From Algoriphagus boritolerans DSM 17298 = JCM 18970 (GTDB lineage Bacteria > Bacteroidota > Bacteroidia > Cytophagales > Cyclobacteriaceae): a stretch of 62,770 bases of DNA. Below the pieces are notes generated by a model that searched no databases, was not told where the DNA came from, and saw only the letters and a list, made by a program, of their open reading frames with translations. Within the stretch, counting starts at the first letter, position 1. Each line of letters begins with the position of its first letter. This document shows, piece after piece, positions 26,428 to 35,393 of this stretch. The translations under genes were made by a program, and so were the position numbers. The stretch lies in the NCBI RefSeq assembly GCF_900108085.1, contig NZ_FNVR01000024.1:1-62770 (forward strand), given 5' to 3'.

Positions 26428-26474
26428 TTCAGGTAGTTACTGCCTACTGAAAACTGAGACTGCCTGCTCATTAT
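26428..26474. repeat. Heptamer array, word ACTGCCT/ACTGAAA
   Basis: Units ACTGCCT, ACTGAAA, ACTGAG (6 bases), ACTGCCT, GCTCATT precede and overlap the stop codon of the minus-strand DUF4440 gene, whose TTA lies at 26,471-26,473. It is shorter and more degenerate than the others. Confidence 0.6.
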
Positions 26475-26911
26475 TTCTCCTCCGGTATCGCCATTGTGTG
26501 ATTACCCAGCAGTTTCCACTTGCCATCGACCAGCGCGTACGTCCGCATAAAGTGATAGGTGGTTGGACTTGGGCCTCGATCCACCACAGTATAGCCGCTG
26601 ACCACTCCGGTCGTTCCTAAAATTACCACCTGCCGGTCTTTAGAAGTTCTGTTTCTGGTATTGTCAGCTTGCCCTGCTTTGATTCGGTTTGCTCTTGCCA
26701 GGGCTTGTTCTTTTCCGTCGATCAAACTGGCGTGATTGTGAACCCAGACAAACTCATCTGCCAGAAGGTCTTCCAAAAAAGCCACATCCGATTCCAAAAG
26801 GGCTTTTTCCCAGCCTTGATCCAACTGAAAGAGTTGTTCTTTGTGATTTTGAGAAAAAGAAGAAAAATGAAGGCAAAGGATTAATAATGAGGCTAGAAAG
26901 AGAGGTTTCAT
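26471..26911 (-). CDS. DUF4440/SnoaL-like (NTF2 fold) secreted protein
   Basis: 146 residues with a signal peptide (MKPLFLASLLILCLHFSSFSQ) and a mature part of the NTF2-like DUF4440 family: LDQGWEKALLESDVAFLEDLLADEF, then FVWVHNHASLIDGKEQ and the final strand ALVDGKWKLLGNHTMAIP. Such proteins are small beta-sheet cones that bind ligands or act as isomerase-like enzymes; no catalytic set is evident here. It precedes the second MFS gene on the same strand, 30 bases beyond that gene's stop. Periplasmic location is expected. Confidence 0.88.
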   Translation of the reverse strand: MKPLFLASLLILCLHFSSFSQNHKEQLFQLDQGWEKALLESDVAFLEDLLADEFVWVHNHASLIDGKEQALARANRIKAGQADNTRNRTSKDRQVVILGTTGVVSGYTVVDRGPSPTTYHFMRTYALVDGKWKLLGNHTMAIPEEK

Positions 26912-26941
26912 TTTTAGTTTTTGTGAATATTGTCAAAGCAA

Positions 26942-28114
26942 TTAAACGATTTTTCCCAGTCTGACTTTCCTGTTCATCAGACTTGTCATCCCGAAAATCA
27001 AAAGTAGAAAGATCGCCAGGAATCCCAGCAGAAATCCATAGCCGGTGAAACTTGCCATTTTTCCAAAAAGAAAGGGCATCAGCGTAATTCCCACATAAGC
27101 ACTCGCCATCTGCATACCCATGATGGTTTGGGAGTTTTTCTCTCCAAAATTGACAGGTGTCTCATGCAGGAGACTGGGGAAAATCGGCGCGCAACCCAAT
27201 CCAATCAGTAGAAAACCCGGCAAAATGGTTATTGGAAAGGGTAGGAAAAGCAGCACCAATCCCAGGGCAATCAATCCGATTCCAAGTTGGACCAACTGAC
27301 GGTTTGTGAAATGTAGCGTCAAAAATCCTGATAAAAACCGCCCGATTGTAATCCCCAGATAGTATAAGGAAGTAAGTCTGGCTGCCTGATCGACTTCAAA
27401 CCCCCGTTCAAAAACCAGGTAACTTGCACTCCAAAGACCGAAAGTCGCTTCAATCGTGCAATAGCAGAAAAATACGGCAAGAGCGTACTTTAGCCCCGGA
27501 ATCCTGACCAATAAGGAGTAAAGATTGGGAGACTTGGGATTAGGGTTTCCATCGCTTGGATCTTTGCTTTTCATCCAAAGTGGCAGAGAAAAAAGCAAAA
27601 TTAAAACTAAGCCGATCTGAATCCAGGCAATTGCCTCGTAGCCTCTGTTCCAGGTTTGTCCTTTTGCCAGAAATCCTGCCATGATCAAGGGGCCAATTGC
27701 CGCACCCACTCCCCAAAACGAATGAAGCCAATTCATGTGACTTGCCTGAAAGTGCAAGGCCACATAATTATTGAGTGCGGAATCCACACTACCTGCTCCA
27801 AGTCCCAAAGGAATGGCCAAAAGACAGAGGTAGAGAAAGTGGTGGGAATAAGCAAAGCCCATCAAGGCCAATGCTGTCATGCCAACACTGAAAGTTGTGA
27901 CCGTTGCTACACCAAATTTTCCAATCAGATTACCGCTGAAAAGGCTGGAAATCACTGTCCCTGCGGCCACGATCATTGCGATGAATCCTGCATAATCCAA
28001 TGGAACGCCCAAATCCCGGAACATCGCAGGCCACGCTGCACCCAAAATCGAATCAGGAAGTCCAAGACTGATAAATGCCAGATAGATGATCAGCAGAAGA
28101 AGTGATTTTTTCAA
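26942..28114 (-). CDS. MFS transporter
   Basis: 390 residues with about 12 membrane segments. The first helix carries LGLPDSILGAAWPAMFRDLG, a motif seen in a branch of sugar-type MFS carriers. GAGSVDSALNNYVALHF, WLHSFWGVGAAIGPLIMAG and GIGLIALGLVLLFLP follow. The start is a TTG at 28,114 (LKKSLLLL), since no ATG lies upstream in frame near it. The gene continues into the DUF4440 gene downstream. The substrate is not readable; the surrounding sugar genes suggest a mono- or disaccharide. Confidence 0.87.
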   Translation of the reverse strand: MKKSLLLLIIYLAFISLGLPDSILGAAWPAMFRDLGVPLDYAGFIAMIVAAGTVISSLFSGNLIGKFGVATVTTFSVGMTALALMGFAYSHHFLYLCLLAIPLGLGAGSVDSALNNYVALHFQASHMNWLHSFWGVGAAIGPLIMAGFLAKGQTWNRGYEAIAWIQIGLVLILLFSLPLWMKSKDPSDGNPNPKSPNLYSLLVRIPGLKYALAVFFCYCTIEATFGLWSASYLVFERGFEVDQAARLTSLYYLGITIGRFLSGFLTLHFTNRQLVQLGIGLIALGLVLLFLPFPITILPGFLLIGLGCAPIFPSLLHETPVNFGEKNSQTIMGMQMASAYVGITLMPFLFGKMASFTGYGFLLGFLAIFLLLIFGMTSLMNRKVRLGKIV

Positions 28115-28275
28115 AATGGGGCGTCTAGTTTCTTAAGAAGATCAGCTTGCAGTAGGTTAAAATTAGAAAAGATGGATAGTTCTCCAATTTATTTTTGGAG
28201 TGACATTTTTTTTACCCGAGCAGGATAGTTACTGAGGAAAGAATTACTCTATTGCCATGATAGATACTTCTGGAA

Positions 28276-29655
28276 ATGAAAAAACACCTCTCCTTATTCT
28301 TCCTTTTTGCCCTTTATCTGAATGGCTTTTCTCAGCAAAATCGTCCTAACATCATCTTTATTCTGACTGATGATCATCGTTGGGATGCTTTGGGATTTGC
28401 GGGGAATCCGATTATCCAGACCCCTGAGATGGATCGACTCGCTGCAGAAGGGATTTATTATGAAAATGCCTTCGTCACCACGCCGATCTGTGCCGCAAGC
28501 CGGGCGAGTATTCTGACCGGACTCTATGAGCGCACGCATGGATATACCTTTGGGCAGGGCGAAATCAAAGAACCTTACATCAATCAATCCTACCCAATTC
28601 ATCTCCGGAAGGCAGGTTATTTCACGGGGTTTTTCGGGAAGTTTGGGGTGAATTACGCGGGCTTTGAGAAGCTTTTTGATCAGGGGGATAGTTATGATCG
28701 GAATGGGAAATTTGATGATCGAAGGGGTTTTTTCTTCAAGACTTTGGGAAAAGATACCGTTCACCTTACACGCTATACCGGGCAGCAGGCGATTGATTTT
28801 ATTCAGCATGCTCCAGATCAACAGCCCTTTATGCTTTCGATTAGCTTCAGTGCTCCCCATGCTCATGATCCTGCCAAGTTGCAGTATTTCTGGTCGCCTG
28901 AATACGACACGATGTATCAAAATATTACAATACCGGATCCATTGTTGAAGGAAGACTTTTATTTCCAGGCGCAACCGGCATTTGTCCGAAACGGTGAGAG
29001 CCGCAAGCGCTGGCATTGGCGGTTTGATACTCCTGAAAAGTATCAGCACAGCGTCAAGGGCTATTACAGGATGATCTCTGAGGTGGATGCTGAAATCGGA
29101 AAAATTCGGAAAATCCTCGAAGAAAGAGGTTTGGCAGATAATACCGTGATCATTTTTATGGGAGACAACGGGTACTTTCTCGGAGAGCGCCAACTTGCAG
29201 GTAAGTGGCTGATGTACGACAATTCGCTTCGTGTGCCACTGATCGTCTTTGATCCGAGGAAGGAAGGAGGAAAACGAAATAACGATTTTGCCCTGAATAT
29301 CGATGTGACTGCAACGATTCTGGATCTGGCAGGAGCTAAGGCTCCGAAAACCTGGCAGGGGATTTCGCTGAACTCAGCTGCCTTGGCCAAGCGCAAGGAA
29401 TTCCTCGCCGAGCACCTCTGGCAGACTCCGATTATTCCTCCTAGCGAAGCCATCCGAACTGAGCGCTGGAAATACCTTCGCTACATCAATGATCCAACTC
29501 ATGAGGAACTGTATGACTTACAAGTCGATCCCCTGGAAATAAACAATCTGATCGCCGATCCCAAACACCAAAAACTCATCAGCCAACTCCGACAAAATTT
29601 GGAGAAAAAGGTGGAGGGGTATGTGAGGGCTAGGGTGAAAAAGACGGTGGAGTAG
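28276..29655 (+). CDS. Secreted sulfatase (formylglycine type)
   Basis: 459 residues with a signal peptide ending LNGFSQ. Metal-binding Asp32-Asp33 lie in ILTDDHRWD, and the formylglycine signature CAASRASILTG starts at Cys72, which is converted to formylglycine by a separate maturase not present here. Later, VIIFMGDNGYFLGE supplies the other metal ligands and QLAGKWLMYDNSLRVPLIV is typical of type I sulfatases. The C-terminal block DPTHEELYDLQVDPLEINNL is complete. It would remove sulfate from glycans or other esters in the periplasm. It is divergent from the MFS gene. Confidence 0.93.
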   Translation: MKKHLSLFFLFALYLNGFSQQNRPNIIFILTDDHRWDALGFAGNPIIQTPEMDRLAAEGIYYENAFVTTPICAASRASILTGLYERTHGYTFGQGEIKEPYINQSYPIHLRKAGYFTGFFGKFGVNYAGFEKLFDQGDSYDRNGKFDDRRGFFFKTLGKDTVHLTRYTGQQAIDFIQHAPDQQPFMLSISFSAPHAHDPAKLQYFWSPEYDTMYQNITIPDPLLKEDFYFQAQPAFVRNGESRKRWHWRFDTPEKYQHSVKGYYRMISEVDAEIGKIRKILEERGLADNTVIIFMGDNGYFLGERQLAGKWLMYDNSLRVPLIVFDPRKEGGKRNNDFALNIDVTATILDLAGAKAPKTWQGISLNSAALAKRKEFLAEHLWQTPIIPPSEAIRTERWKYLRYINDPTHEELYDLQVDPLEINNLIADPKHQKLISQLRQNLEKKVEGYVRARVKKTVE

Positions 29656-29845
29656 CCTGCACCTTTAAAATCAAAATCAGTTGTCCCGTAGCCTAGGTCT
29701 TTAGAATCTTTTTAGAGCCAATAGAATCCGATATTTAAAATAAACATGGTAAGCCACAATTCATAATAGGCTTGCAATATTCCAAGAAAAGTCTGACCTA
29801 GATAAATAATTGTACTTTTTAGATTTTTTATATAAAAATTACAGT

Positions 29846-29960
29846 AAAAAACCTCAACGTTCATACAAAAAGCCTCGATGTCCGGGCTAAAAGCCTCAAT
29901 GTTTAGATAATAAGCTTAAATGCTCAATAAAAAGCCTCAACCTTTGGATAAAAGGGATCA
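29846..29960. repeat. Degenerate tandem repeat, period about 21 bp
   Basis: Five to six units share AAAAGCCTCAA followed by a TT-rich second half: AAAACCTCAACGTTCATAC, then units with AGCCTCGATGTCCGG, AGCCTCAATGTTTAGATA, AGCTTAAATGCTCAATA and AGCCTCAACCTTTGGATA. Spacing is 20-22 bases, about three heptamers. There is no spacer of unrelated sequence, so it is not a CRISPR. Confidence 0.7.
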
Positions 29961-30004
29961 ATTTCATGTGTTTATAATTTGATTTTTTATGGTCACATAG
30001 CCTG

Positions 30005-30022
30005 TCCCGATCTTTATCGGGA
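30005..30022. repeat. TCCCGAT hairpin
   Basis: TCCCGAT and ATCGGGA form a 7-bp stem with a CTTT loop. A close relative with an 8-bp stem (TCCCGATA/TATCGGGA) lies at 57,642-57,659. Confidence 0.75.
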
Positions 30023-30137
30023 GAATGCTCCGAATAATCATCCTCCTGTGTGAGAATTTTTCTCATGGGCATTTCATCAAAATGAGCTTTTTTTTTAGTT
30101 TGACTTTATTTTTTAACTAATCCCAAAGACTAATTTG

Positions 30138-30276
30138 CTCCCGCAGATGTTCGCTGAAAAATTCGCAGAAGTTCGCAGATTTTAAAGTTTTTGGAGACTT
30201 TCAATTCATGAATTGTGAGTAATTAGGAAAAAATCTGCGAAAATCACCGCACTGAATCAGCGGTAATCTGCGGGAG
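30138..30276. repeat. Inverted arrays of CGCAGATT words
   Basis: The left arm holds CTCCCGCAGAT, CGCTGAAAAATT, CGCAGAAGTT and CGCAGATTTT. The right arm is the inverse (AAAATCTGCG, ATCACCGCAC, ATCTGCGGGAG). The outer 11 bases are a perfect inverted repeat (30,138-30,148 with 30,266-30,276). The period is near 10 rather than 7 or 8. Confidence 0.8.
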
Positions 30277-30284
30277 ACATAAAA

Positions 30285-30320
30285 AAAATGGGCCAAAAGA
30301 ATAACTCCTTGGCCCATTTT
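30285..30320. terminator. Bidirectional terminator between sulfatase and leuS
   Basis: AAAATGGGCCAA (30,285-30,296) pairs perfectly with TTGGCCCATTTT (30,309-30,320). The A and T ends supply a U tract in both directions. Confidence 0.85.
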
Positions 30321-30375
30321 AAACTTAAAATCTCAAATTGAAAACCTGAAGGAGAAGTCCAGAATTAAGTAATCT

Positions 30376-30403
30376 CACTTCGGTCTTCGGTCTTCCAGTC
30401 TGT
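30376..30403. repeat. Heptamer array, word GTCTTCG (3' side of leuS)
   Basis: Units CACTTCG, GTCTTCG, GTCTTCC, AGTCTGT in phase. The same word in the same orientation occurs at 33,492 on the other side of leuS. Confidence 0.75.
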
Positions 30404-30466
30404 TTCCCTTTGCTTGCTTATTTGTAAAGACTTTTTCGTTTCCTAATCCCTAAATCTCAACCGAAT

Positions 30467-33397
30467 CTACACCACCAAATTCACAATCTTACCCGGTACG
30501 ATAATGACCTTTTTGGGTGCTTTTCCCTCCAGCCACTTTTGAACGTTGGCATCGGCCAGAGCGGCTTGTTCGATCTCTGATACCGCAAGTGAAAGGGAGA
30601 GATTTAGCTTTGCCCGCATCTTGCCATTGATCATCACCGGATATTCGAAGTTGCTTTCGACCAGATATTCTTCGTTGAATTCTGGGAAAGATGCTGTCGT
30701 GATTGAGGTGCTATGACCTAGTAGCGCCCAAAGTTCCTCAGCGATGTGCGGAGCATAGGGCGAAACCAAAATCGCCAAAGGTTCCAACACTTCCCGCTTA
30801 TTGCATTTCAAAGCGGTCAACTCATTGACGCAGATCATAAAGCTGGAGACAGAAGTATTGAAAGAGAAATTAGCCATGTCCTCTTCCAACTTTTTGATGG
30901 CTTTGTGCAGGACTTTCAGTTCTTCTTTGCTCGCTGGGGCATCAGAAACTGCGAAATCTCCTGATCCGGGATGATACAGGTTCCAGAGTTTTTTCAGGAA
31001 CTTGAACACCCCGTCGATTCCATTGGTATTCCAAGGCTTGAACTGCTCCAGAGGGCCGAGGAACATTTCATACAATCGCAATGTGTCAGCCCCGTATCGC
31101 TCGATGATATCGTCTGGATTGACCACGTTGTACTTGGACTTGGACATTTTTTCCACTTCGGCTCCGCAGCTGTACTTGCCGTCTTCCAGGATAAATTCCG
31201 CATCCGCCAAGTCAGGTCTCCAAGCTTTGAACTTGTCGAGGTTTAGTTGATCATTGTGGACGATATTCACGTCCACGTGCATGGCGGAAGTGTCTATTTT
31301 TAGGAGCCCCCAATAATCTATTTGTGGATTTAGCTTTTCAAAAATAGATTTAAATTTCAATTCGATTTCTGTCTTTTCCGCTTCATTAAGGGATTTTCCT
31401 TGAATTTTTTCGTGAATACCTTTTGAGACGAAAATCATTGGAAGAATGGCTTTTTCTTCAGGATTACCTTCACCGCCTCCTTTTAACAACGGCTTCAGCC
31501 GATACACAAAATTCGACCTTCCCTGAATCATCCCTTGGTTGATCATCTTTTGGAAAGGCTCGTCAATGCTCACCACACCCAAATCATACAAAAACTTGGT
31601 CCAGAATCTGGAATACAATAAGTGACCGGTTGCGTGTTCGGAACCTCCGATATACAAATCCACCGCGCCCCAATAGTCGGTTTTGGCTTTATCTGCAAAC
31701 ACAGAATCGTTTTTCGGATCCATGTAGCGGAAAAAGTACCAGCTTGACCCTGCCCAACCCGGCATGGTGGACAATTCTAAAGGATATTCTCCATCGGCAG
31801 TTTTGTAAGTCCAGTCTTTGGCCCGACCGAGTGGTGGCTCACCGTCTTCGGTAGGCAAATATTTATCCACCTCAGGAAGCACCAAAGGCAAGTCTTTTTC
31901 ATCAATTAGGTAGGGAAGTTCATCCTTGAAATAAACAGGAAGCGGTTCGCCCCAATAGCGCTGACGGGTGAAGATTGCGTCGCGCATTCTGAACTGAATT
32001 TTGCCTTTTCCGATCCCTTTTTCTTCCAAGAATTCGATGGCTTTTTCCATGGCTTCTTTCATGTAGAGATTGGAGATAAAGCCTGAATTGATGATCAAGC
32101 CGCCTTTTCCTGGGAAAGATCCATTCTCCATCGACCCTTCGATCACTTGGCGGATTTCCAGACCGAAGTGCTTTGCAAAGTTGTAATCCCGCTCGTCATG
32201 AGCAGGAACGGCCATGACCGCGCCTGTTCCATAACCCGCCAATACGTAATCCGCAATCCAGATTGGAATTTCTTCATCGTTGAATGGATTGATTGCATAC
32301 GAACCAGTGAATGCTCCTGATATCGTCTTCACATCACTCATTCGCTCCCGCTCGGAGCGGTTTTTGGCGACCTTAATATAGGCTTCGGCAGTCGCGCGCT
32401 CTTCTTCAGTGATTAGTTCAGCAGCCAGATCAGATTCCGGTGCCAAAGCCAAACAAGTCACCCCATATATTGTGTCGATTCGGGTGGTGAAGACTTTGAT
32501 GGATTTATCCGAATTTTTGACCTGAAAAACCATTTCAGCACCAATGGATTTTCCGATCCAGTTGCGCTGCATCTCTTTGATTGGTTCGGACCAGTCCACT
32601 TTTTCGAGTCCTTGGAGCAAGCGATCTGCATAGGCAGTGATCCGCATGGACCATTGCATCATTTTCTTTCGTTCCACAGGATGACCACCTCTTTCGGAGA
32701 AGCCGTCTTTTACTTCGTCATTTGATAGTACGGTGCCTAATGCCGCGCACCAGTTGACGGTGGTTTCGGCCAGGAAGGTCAAGCGGTATTTCAGGAGCAT
32801 TTCCTGCTTTTCTTTTTCAGAAAATCCATCCCACTCGGATGCGGTAAAAGTCGGAGTATCGTCATCGCAAACTGCCTTGATGCTTGCGTTTCCTTCTTTT
32901 TCAAATCTTGAAATCAAGGAACCGATGGACAAAGCCTTATCGGCTTCTTGGTCATAATAGCTGTTGAACAGCTGCATAAAAATCCACTGGGTCCACTTGT
33001 AGTAGGCCGGATCAGAAGTTCGCACTTCCCGGTCCCAATCGAAGGCGAAACCGATATTTTTTAGTTGCTCAGTATAGCGGGTGATATTTTGCTCGGTAGT
33101 TATGGCAGGATGCTGCCCGGTTTGGATGGCATACTGCTCCGCAGGCAAACCAAAAGAATCGTAGCCCATTGGGTGGAGGACATTGAAGCCCTTGAGCATT
33201 TTGAACCTGGATACAATATCCGAAGCGATGTATCCCAGTGGGTGACCGACGTGCAGTCCGGCACCGGAGGGGTAAGGGAACATGTCGAGGGAGTAAAACT
33301 TAGGACGATTGGGATCCACTTCTGCTTTGAAAGTGCCTTTATCTTTCCAGAATTCCTGCCACTTTTGTTCGATTTCCCTGAAGTTGTACTCCGCCAT
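30467..33397 (-). CDS. leuS: Leucyl-tRNA synthetase
   Basis: 976 residues, class I aminoacyl-tRNA synthetase. The HIGH-type motif is HVGHPLG in [16 protein letters not shown] (about residues 40-57) and the KMSKS motif is in [17 protein letters not shown]. The editing domain between them contains [19 protein letters not shown] and [15 protein letters not shown]. The C-terminal anticodon-binding and tail domains are present and end PGKIVNLVV. It is longer than E. coli LeuS by about 115 residues, partly from an insert near residues 640-700 ([14 protein letters not shown] and following), which is usual for Bacteroidota. The start ATG at 33,397 is unambiguous. Confidence 0.98.
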   Translation of the reverse strand: MAEYNFREIEQKWQEFWKDKGTFKAEVDPNRPKFYSLDMFPYPSGAGLHVGHPLGYIASDIVSRFKMLKGFNVLHPMGYDSFGLPAEQYAIQTGQHPAITTEQNITRYTEQLKNIGFAFDWDREVRTSDPAYYKWTQWIFMQLFNSYYDQEADKALSIGSLISRFEKEGNASIKAVCDDDTPTFTASEWDGFSEKEKQEMLLKYRLTFLAETTVNWCAALGTVLSNDEVKDGFSERGGHPVERKKMMQWSMRITAYADRLLQGLEKVDWSEPIKEMQRNWIGKSIGAEMVFQVKNSDKSIKVFTTRIDTIYGVTCLALAPESDLAAELITEEERATAEAYIKVAKNRSERERMSDVKTISGAFTGSYAINPFNDEEIPIWIADYVLAGYGTGAVMAVPAHDERDYNFAKHFGLEIRQVIEGSMENGSFPGKGGLIINSGFISNLYMKEAMEKAIEFLEEKGIGKGKIQFRMRDAIFTRQRYWGEPLPVYFKDELPYLIDEKDLPLVLPEVDKYLPTEDGEPPLGRAKDWTYKTADGEYPLELSTMPGWAGSSWYFFRYMDPKNDSVFADKAKTDYWGAVDLYIGGSEHATGHLLYSRFWTKFLYDLGVVSIDEPFQKMINQGMIQGRSNFVYRLKPLLKGGGEGNPEEKAILPMIFVSKGIHEKIQGKSLNEAEKTEIELKFKSIFEKLNPQIDYWGLLKIDTSAMHVDVNIVHNDQLNLDKFKAWRPDLADAEFILEDGKYSCGAEVEKMSKSKYNVVNPDDIIERYGADTLRLYEMFLGPLEQFKPWNTNGIDGVFKFLKKLWNLYHPGSGDFAVSDAPASKEELKVLHKAIKKLEEDMANFSFNTSVSSFMICVNELTALKCNKREVLEPLAILVSPYAPHIAEELWALLGHSTSITTASFPEFNEEYLVESNFEYPVMINGKMRAKLNLSLSLAVSEIEQAALADANVQKWLEGKAPKKVIIVPGKIVNLVV

Positions 33398-33491
33398 GAT
33401 TTGGTTTTTATTTGCTATTGGTTTTTATCGTTTCTGTTGTCCCAAGATTGAGATTCTCAGGAAAAGCAAGGTTCAAATCCAAGATTCAGGC

Positions 33492-33533
33492 CACTTCGGT
33501 CTTCCCTCCGTGGTCTTCCGTCCTTTGCCGATT
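33492..33533. repeat. Heptamer array, word GTCTTCC (5' side of leuS)
   Basis: Units CACTTCG, GTCTTCC, CTCCGTG, GTCTTCC, GTCCTTT, GCCGATT in phase, about 95 bases upstream of the leuS start. It would lie within the leuS promoter or leader region. Confidence 0.75.
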
Positions 33534-33694
33534 TTTAGATTTTTCTGCTAAACGCCTGCAAAAATAGAAAAATCAGGCGGCTTTGGTAGTCAAATTTCCA
33601 ATTCCTCTCAGCCATGGTTTCTTTCCTTTGGTCAACTTTATTTCTTATGCATGTTCCTTTTTAGTATTTTCCATCTCTACAAAACCACCACCTT

Positions 33695-35284
33695 ATGAGA
33701 ATTAAAACAGTATTAATCCTTGTCCTAACGGGAAGTCTTGCCTTTTCAGCTTTGGCACAAAAGAAATACACGCCTAAGCAAATCGAAGCACTGAAAGCAG
33801 AGGCCGCTCAAATCGTCCAGGCCAATCACAAACAAAGTCAGGTGATGGTGGATAAGATTTTCAGCTTTGCGGAGCTTGGTTTTCAGGAAATCGAATCTTC
33901 CAAATACCTGACCGGAATCCTGGAGCAAAATGGATTCACCATCGAGCGGGGTGTTTCCGGGATTCCGACGGCCTGGTTTGCCACATGGAAAAATGGGGAT
34001 GGACCTGTGATTGCTTTGGGTTCAGACGTGGATAATATTCCAAAAGCTTCCCAATATCCCGGGGTCGCCTATCATAAACCCATGGTCGAGGGTGCTCCCG
34101 GACATGGAGAAGGTCACAATGCAGGAATTCCGCTAAATATCACGGCAGCTTTGGCAGTAAAGCAAATCATGGAGCGGGAAAATATCGGAGGAACGCTTGT
34201 TCTTTGGCCGGGAATCGCTGAGGAATTGGTAGCTGCAAAGGCTTGGTATACTCGGGATGGACTTTTTGAAGGTGTTGACTTGTGTATTTTCACACACGTG
34301 GCTAACAATCTGGGTGTGAGCTATGGTCAGGCTTCAGGGACGGGTTTAATCTCAGTGGAATATACGTTCTCCGGTGATGCAGCTCATTCTGCGGGTGCGC
34401 CATGGAGAGGAAAAAGTGCGGCAGATGCGACGGAATTGATGAATATCGGCTGGAATTACAAGCGGGAGCATTTGCACCCTTTGAAAAGATCGCATTCGGT
34501 GATCACCGATGGAGGAGATCAGCCGAATGTGGTGCCTTCCAAGTCTTCGATATGGTATTACTTCCGTGATGTGAAGTATGACGGAATCATGGAAATGTAT
34601 GCCCAAGCGAATGACATAGCTAAAGGCGCAGCCTTGATGACGGGTACGACCATGACTTCCAAGGTTTTGGGAACCGCCTGGCCGAGACACTTTAATAAAG
34701 TGATTGCCGAAAAAATGTATCAAAATATCCTTAAGGTAGGCTTACCGGCTTGGGATGAAAATGATCAGACTCTAGCCAAAGCTGTTCAAAAAGAGTTGGG
34801 CTCCAAAGAAGAAGGCATGCCGACGAAACTGGATACGCTTGGACTTCCCGTAAAGGAGCTGGTTTCCGGCGGTTCGGATGATATTGGAGACGTATCTTGG
34901 GTGGTGCCGACAGTGACTTTGAGATTTCCTTCCAATATTCCCGGCTTGCCGGGTCACCACTGGAGCAATGCGATAGCGATGGCGACACCAATCGCCCATA
35001 AAGGTGTGACAGCAGGTGCAAAAGCTGAGGCGATGACGATTATGGACTTCTTGCTGCAACCTGAATTGGTCGACCAAGCTTGGGATTATTTCAAAAATGT
35101 GCAGACCCAAGAGGAAACCTACAAGCCGATGATCACCAAGGACGATGCGCCGCCGATCTACCTGAACTCTGAAATCATGAATCGTTTCCGTCCTGAATTG
35201 GAGAAATTCTACTACGACGAGACGAAGTATGACACGTATTTGGAGCAGTTGGGTGTGACGTATCCGACGGTCAAAAAGAATTGA
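33695..35284 (+). CDS. Secreted M20-family amidohydrolase (AbgB-like)
   Basis: 529 residues with a signal peptide ending FSALAQ. The M20/amidohydrolase fold is shown by MVDKIFSFAELGFQEIESS, VIALGSDVDNIPKAS, GAPGHGEGHNAGIPLNITAA (zinc-site His) and WPGIAEELVAAKAWY. The dimerisation domain contains YTFSGDAAHSAGAPWRGKSA. It resembles the AbgB/p-aminobenzoyl-glutamate hydrolase branch and is long because of a C-terminal extension after about residue 460. It should cleave an N-acyl amino acid or similar amide in the periplasm. The stop codon TGA is part of the first unit of an octamer array. Confidence 0.88.
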   Translation: MRIKTVLILVLTGSLAFSALAQKKYTPKQIEALKAEAAQIVQANHKQSQVMVDKIFSFAELGFQEIESSKYLTGILEQNGFTIERGVSGIPTAWFATWKNGDGPVIALGSDVDNIPKASQYPGVAYHKPMVEGAPGHGEGHNAGIPLNITAALAVKQIMERENIGGTLVLWPGIAEELVAAKAWYTRDGLFEGVDLCIFTHVANNLGVSYGQASGTGLISVEYTFSGDAAHSAGAPWRGKSAADATELMNIGWNYKREHLHPLKRSHSVITDGGDQPNVVPSKSSIWYYFRDVKYDGIMEMYAQANDIAKGAALMTGTTMTSKVLGTAWPRHFNKVIAEKMYQNILKVGLPAWDENDQTLAKAVQKELGSKEEGMPTKLDTLGLPVKELVSGGSDDIGDVSWVVPTVTLRFPSNIPGLPGHHWSNAIAMATPIAHKGVTAGAKAEAMTIMDFLLQPELVDQAWDYFKNVQTQEETYKPMITKDDAPPIYLNSEIMNRFRPELEKFYYDETKYDTYLEQLGVTYPTVKKN

Positions 35285-35393
35285 AAAATTTCAAGATTGG
35301 AAGATTGAAAAATTTCCCAGGAACAGGGCACTATTAGATCCTTGGAGGTTTCAGTAATCTTCCAATTTTTCAATTTTATAAATTTCCAATTCG
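35280..35393. repeat. Inverted octamer arrays filling a gene gap, word ATTGAAAA
   Basis: The left arm is ATTGAAAA, ATTTCAAG, ATTGGAAG, ATTGAAAA, ATTTCCCA (35,280-35,319) and contains the TGA stop of the M20 gene. After a 36-base spacer the right arm (35,356-35,393) reads AATCTTCC, AATTTTTC, AATTTTAT, AAATTTCC, AATTCG, the inverse word. The next ATG follows directly at 35,394. The word matches the array at 18,107. Confidence 0.88.

Larger units (their letters stand above)
29656..30466. other. Gene-free region with several repeat types
   Basis: 811 bases between the convergent sulfatase and leuS genes. It holds, in order, a degenerate 21-bp tandem repeat (29,846-29,960), a TCCCGAT hairpin (30,005-30,022), a large inverted array of CGCAGATT words (30,138-30,276), a bidirectional terminator (30,285-30,320) and a heptamer array (30,376-30,403). 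No coding sequence is supported. Confidence 0.8.

Noticed and set aside
28294..29193. 299-codon minus-strand frame inside the sulfatase gene
   Set aside because: It is long but is a shadow of a well-supported sulfatase frame, with no recognisable protein motifs.
29846..29960. Possible CRISPR array
   Set aside because: The units are contiguous and degenerate with no unique spacers, and no cas gene is present.
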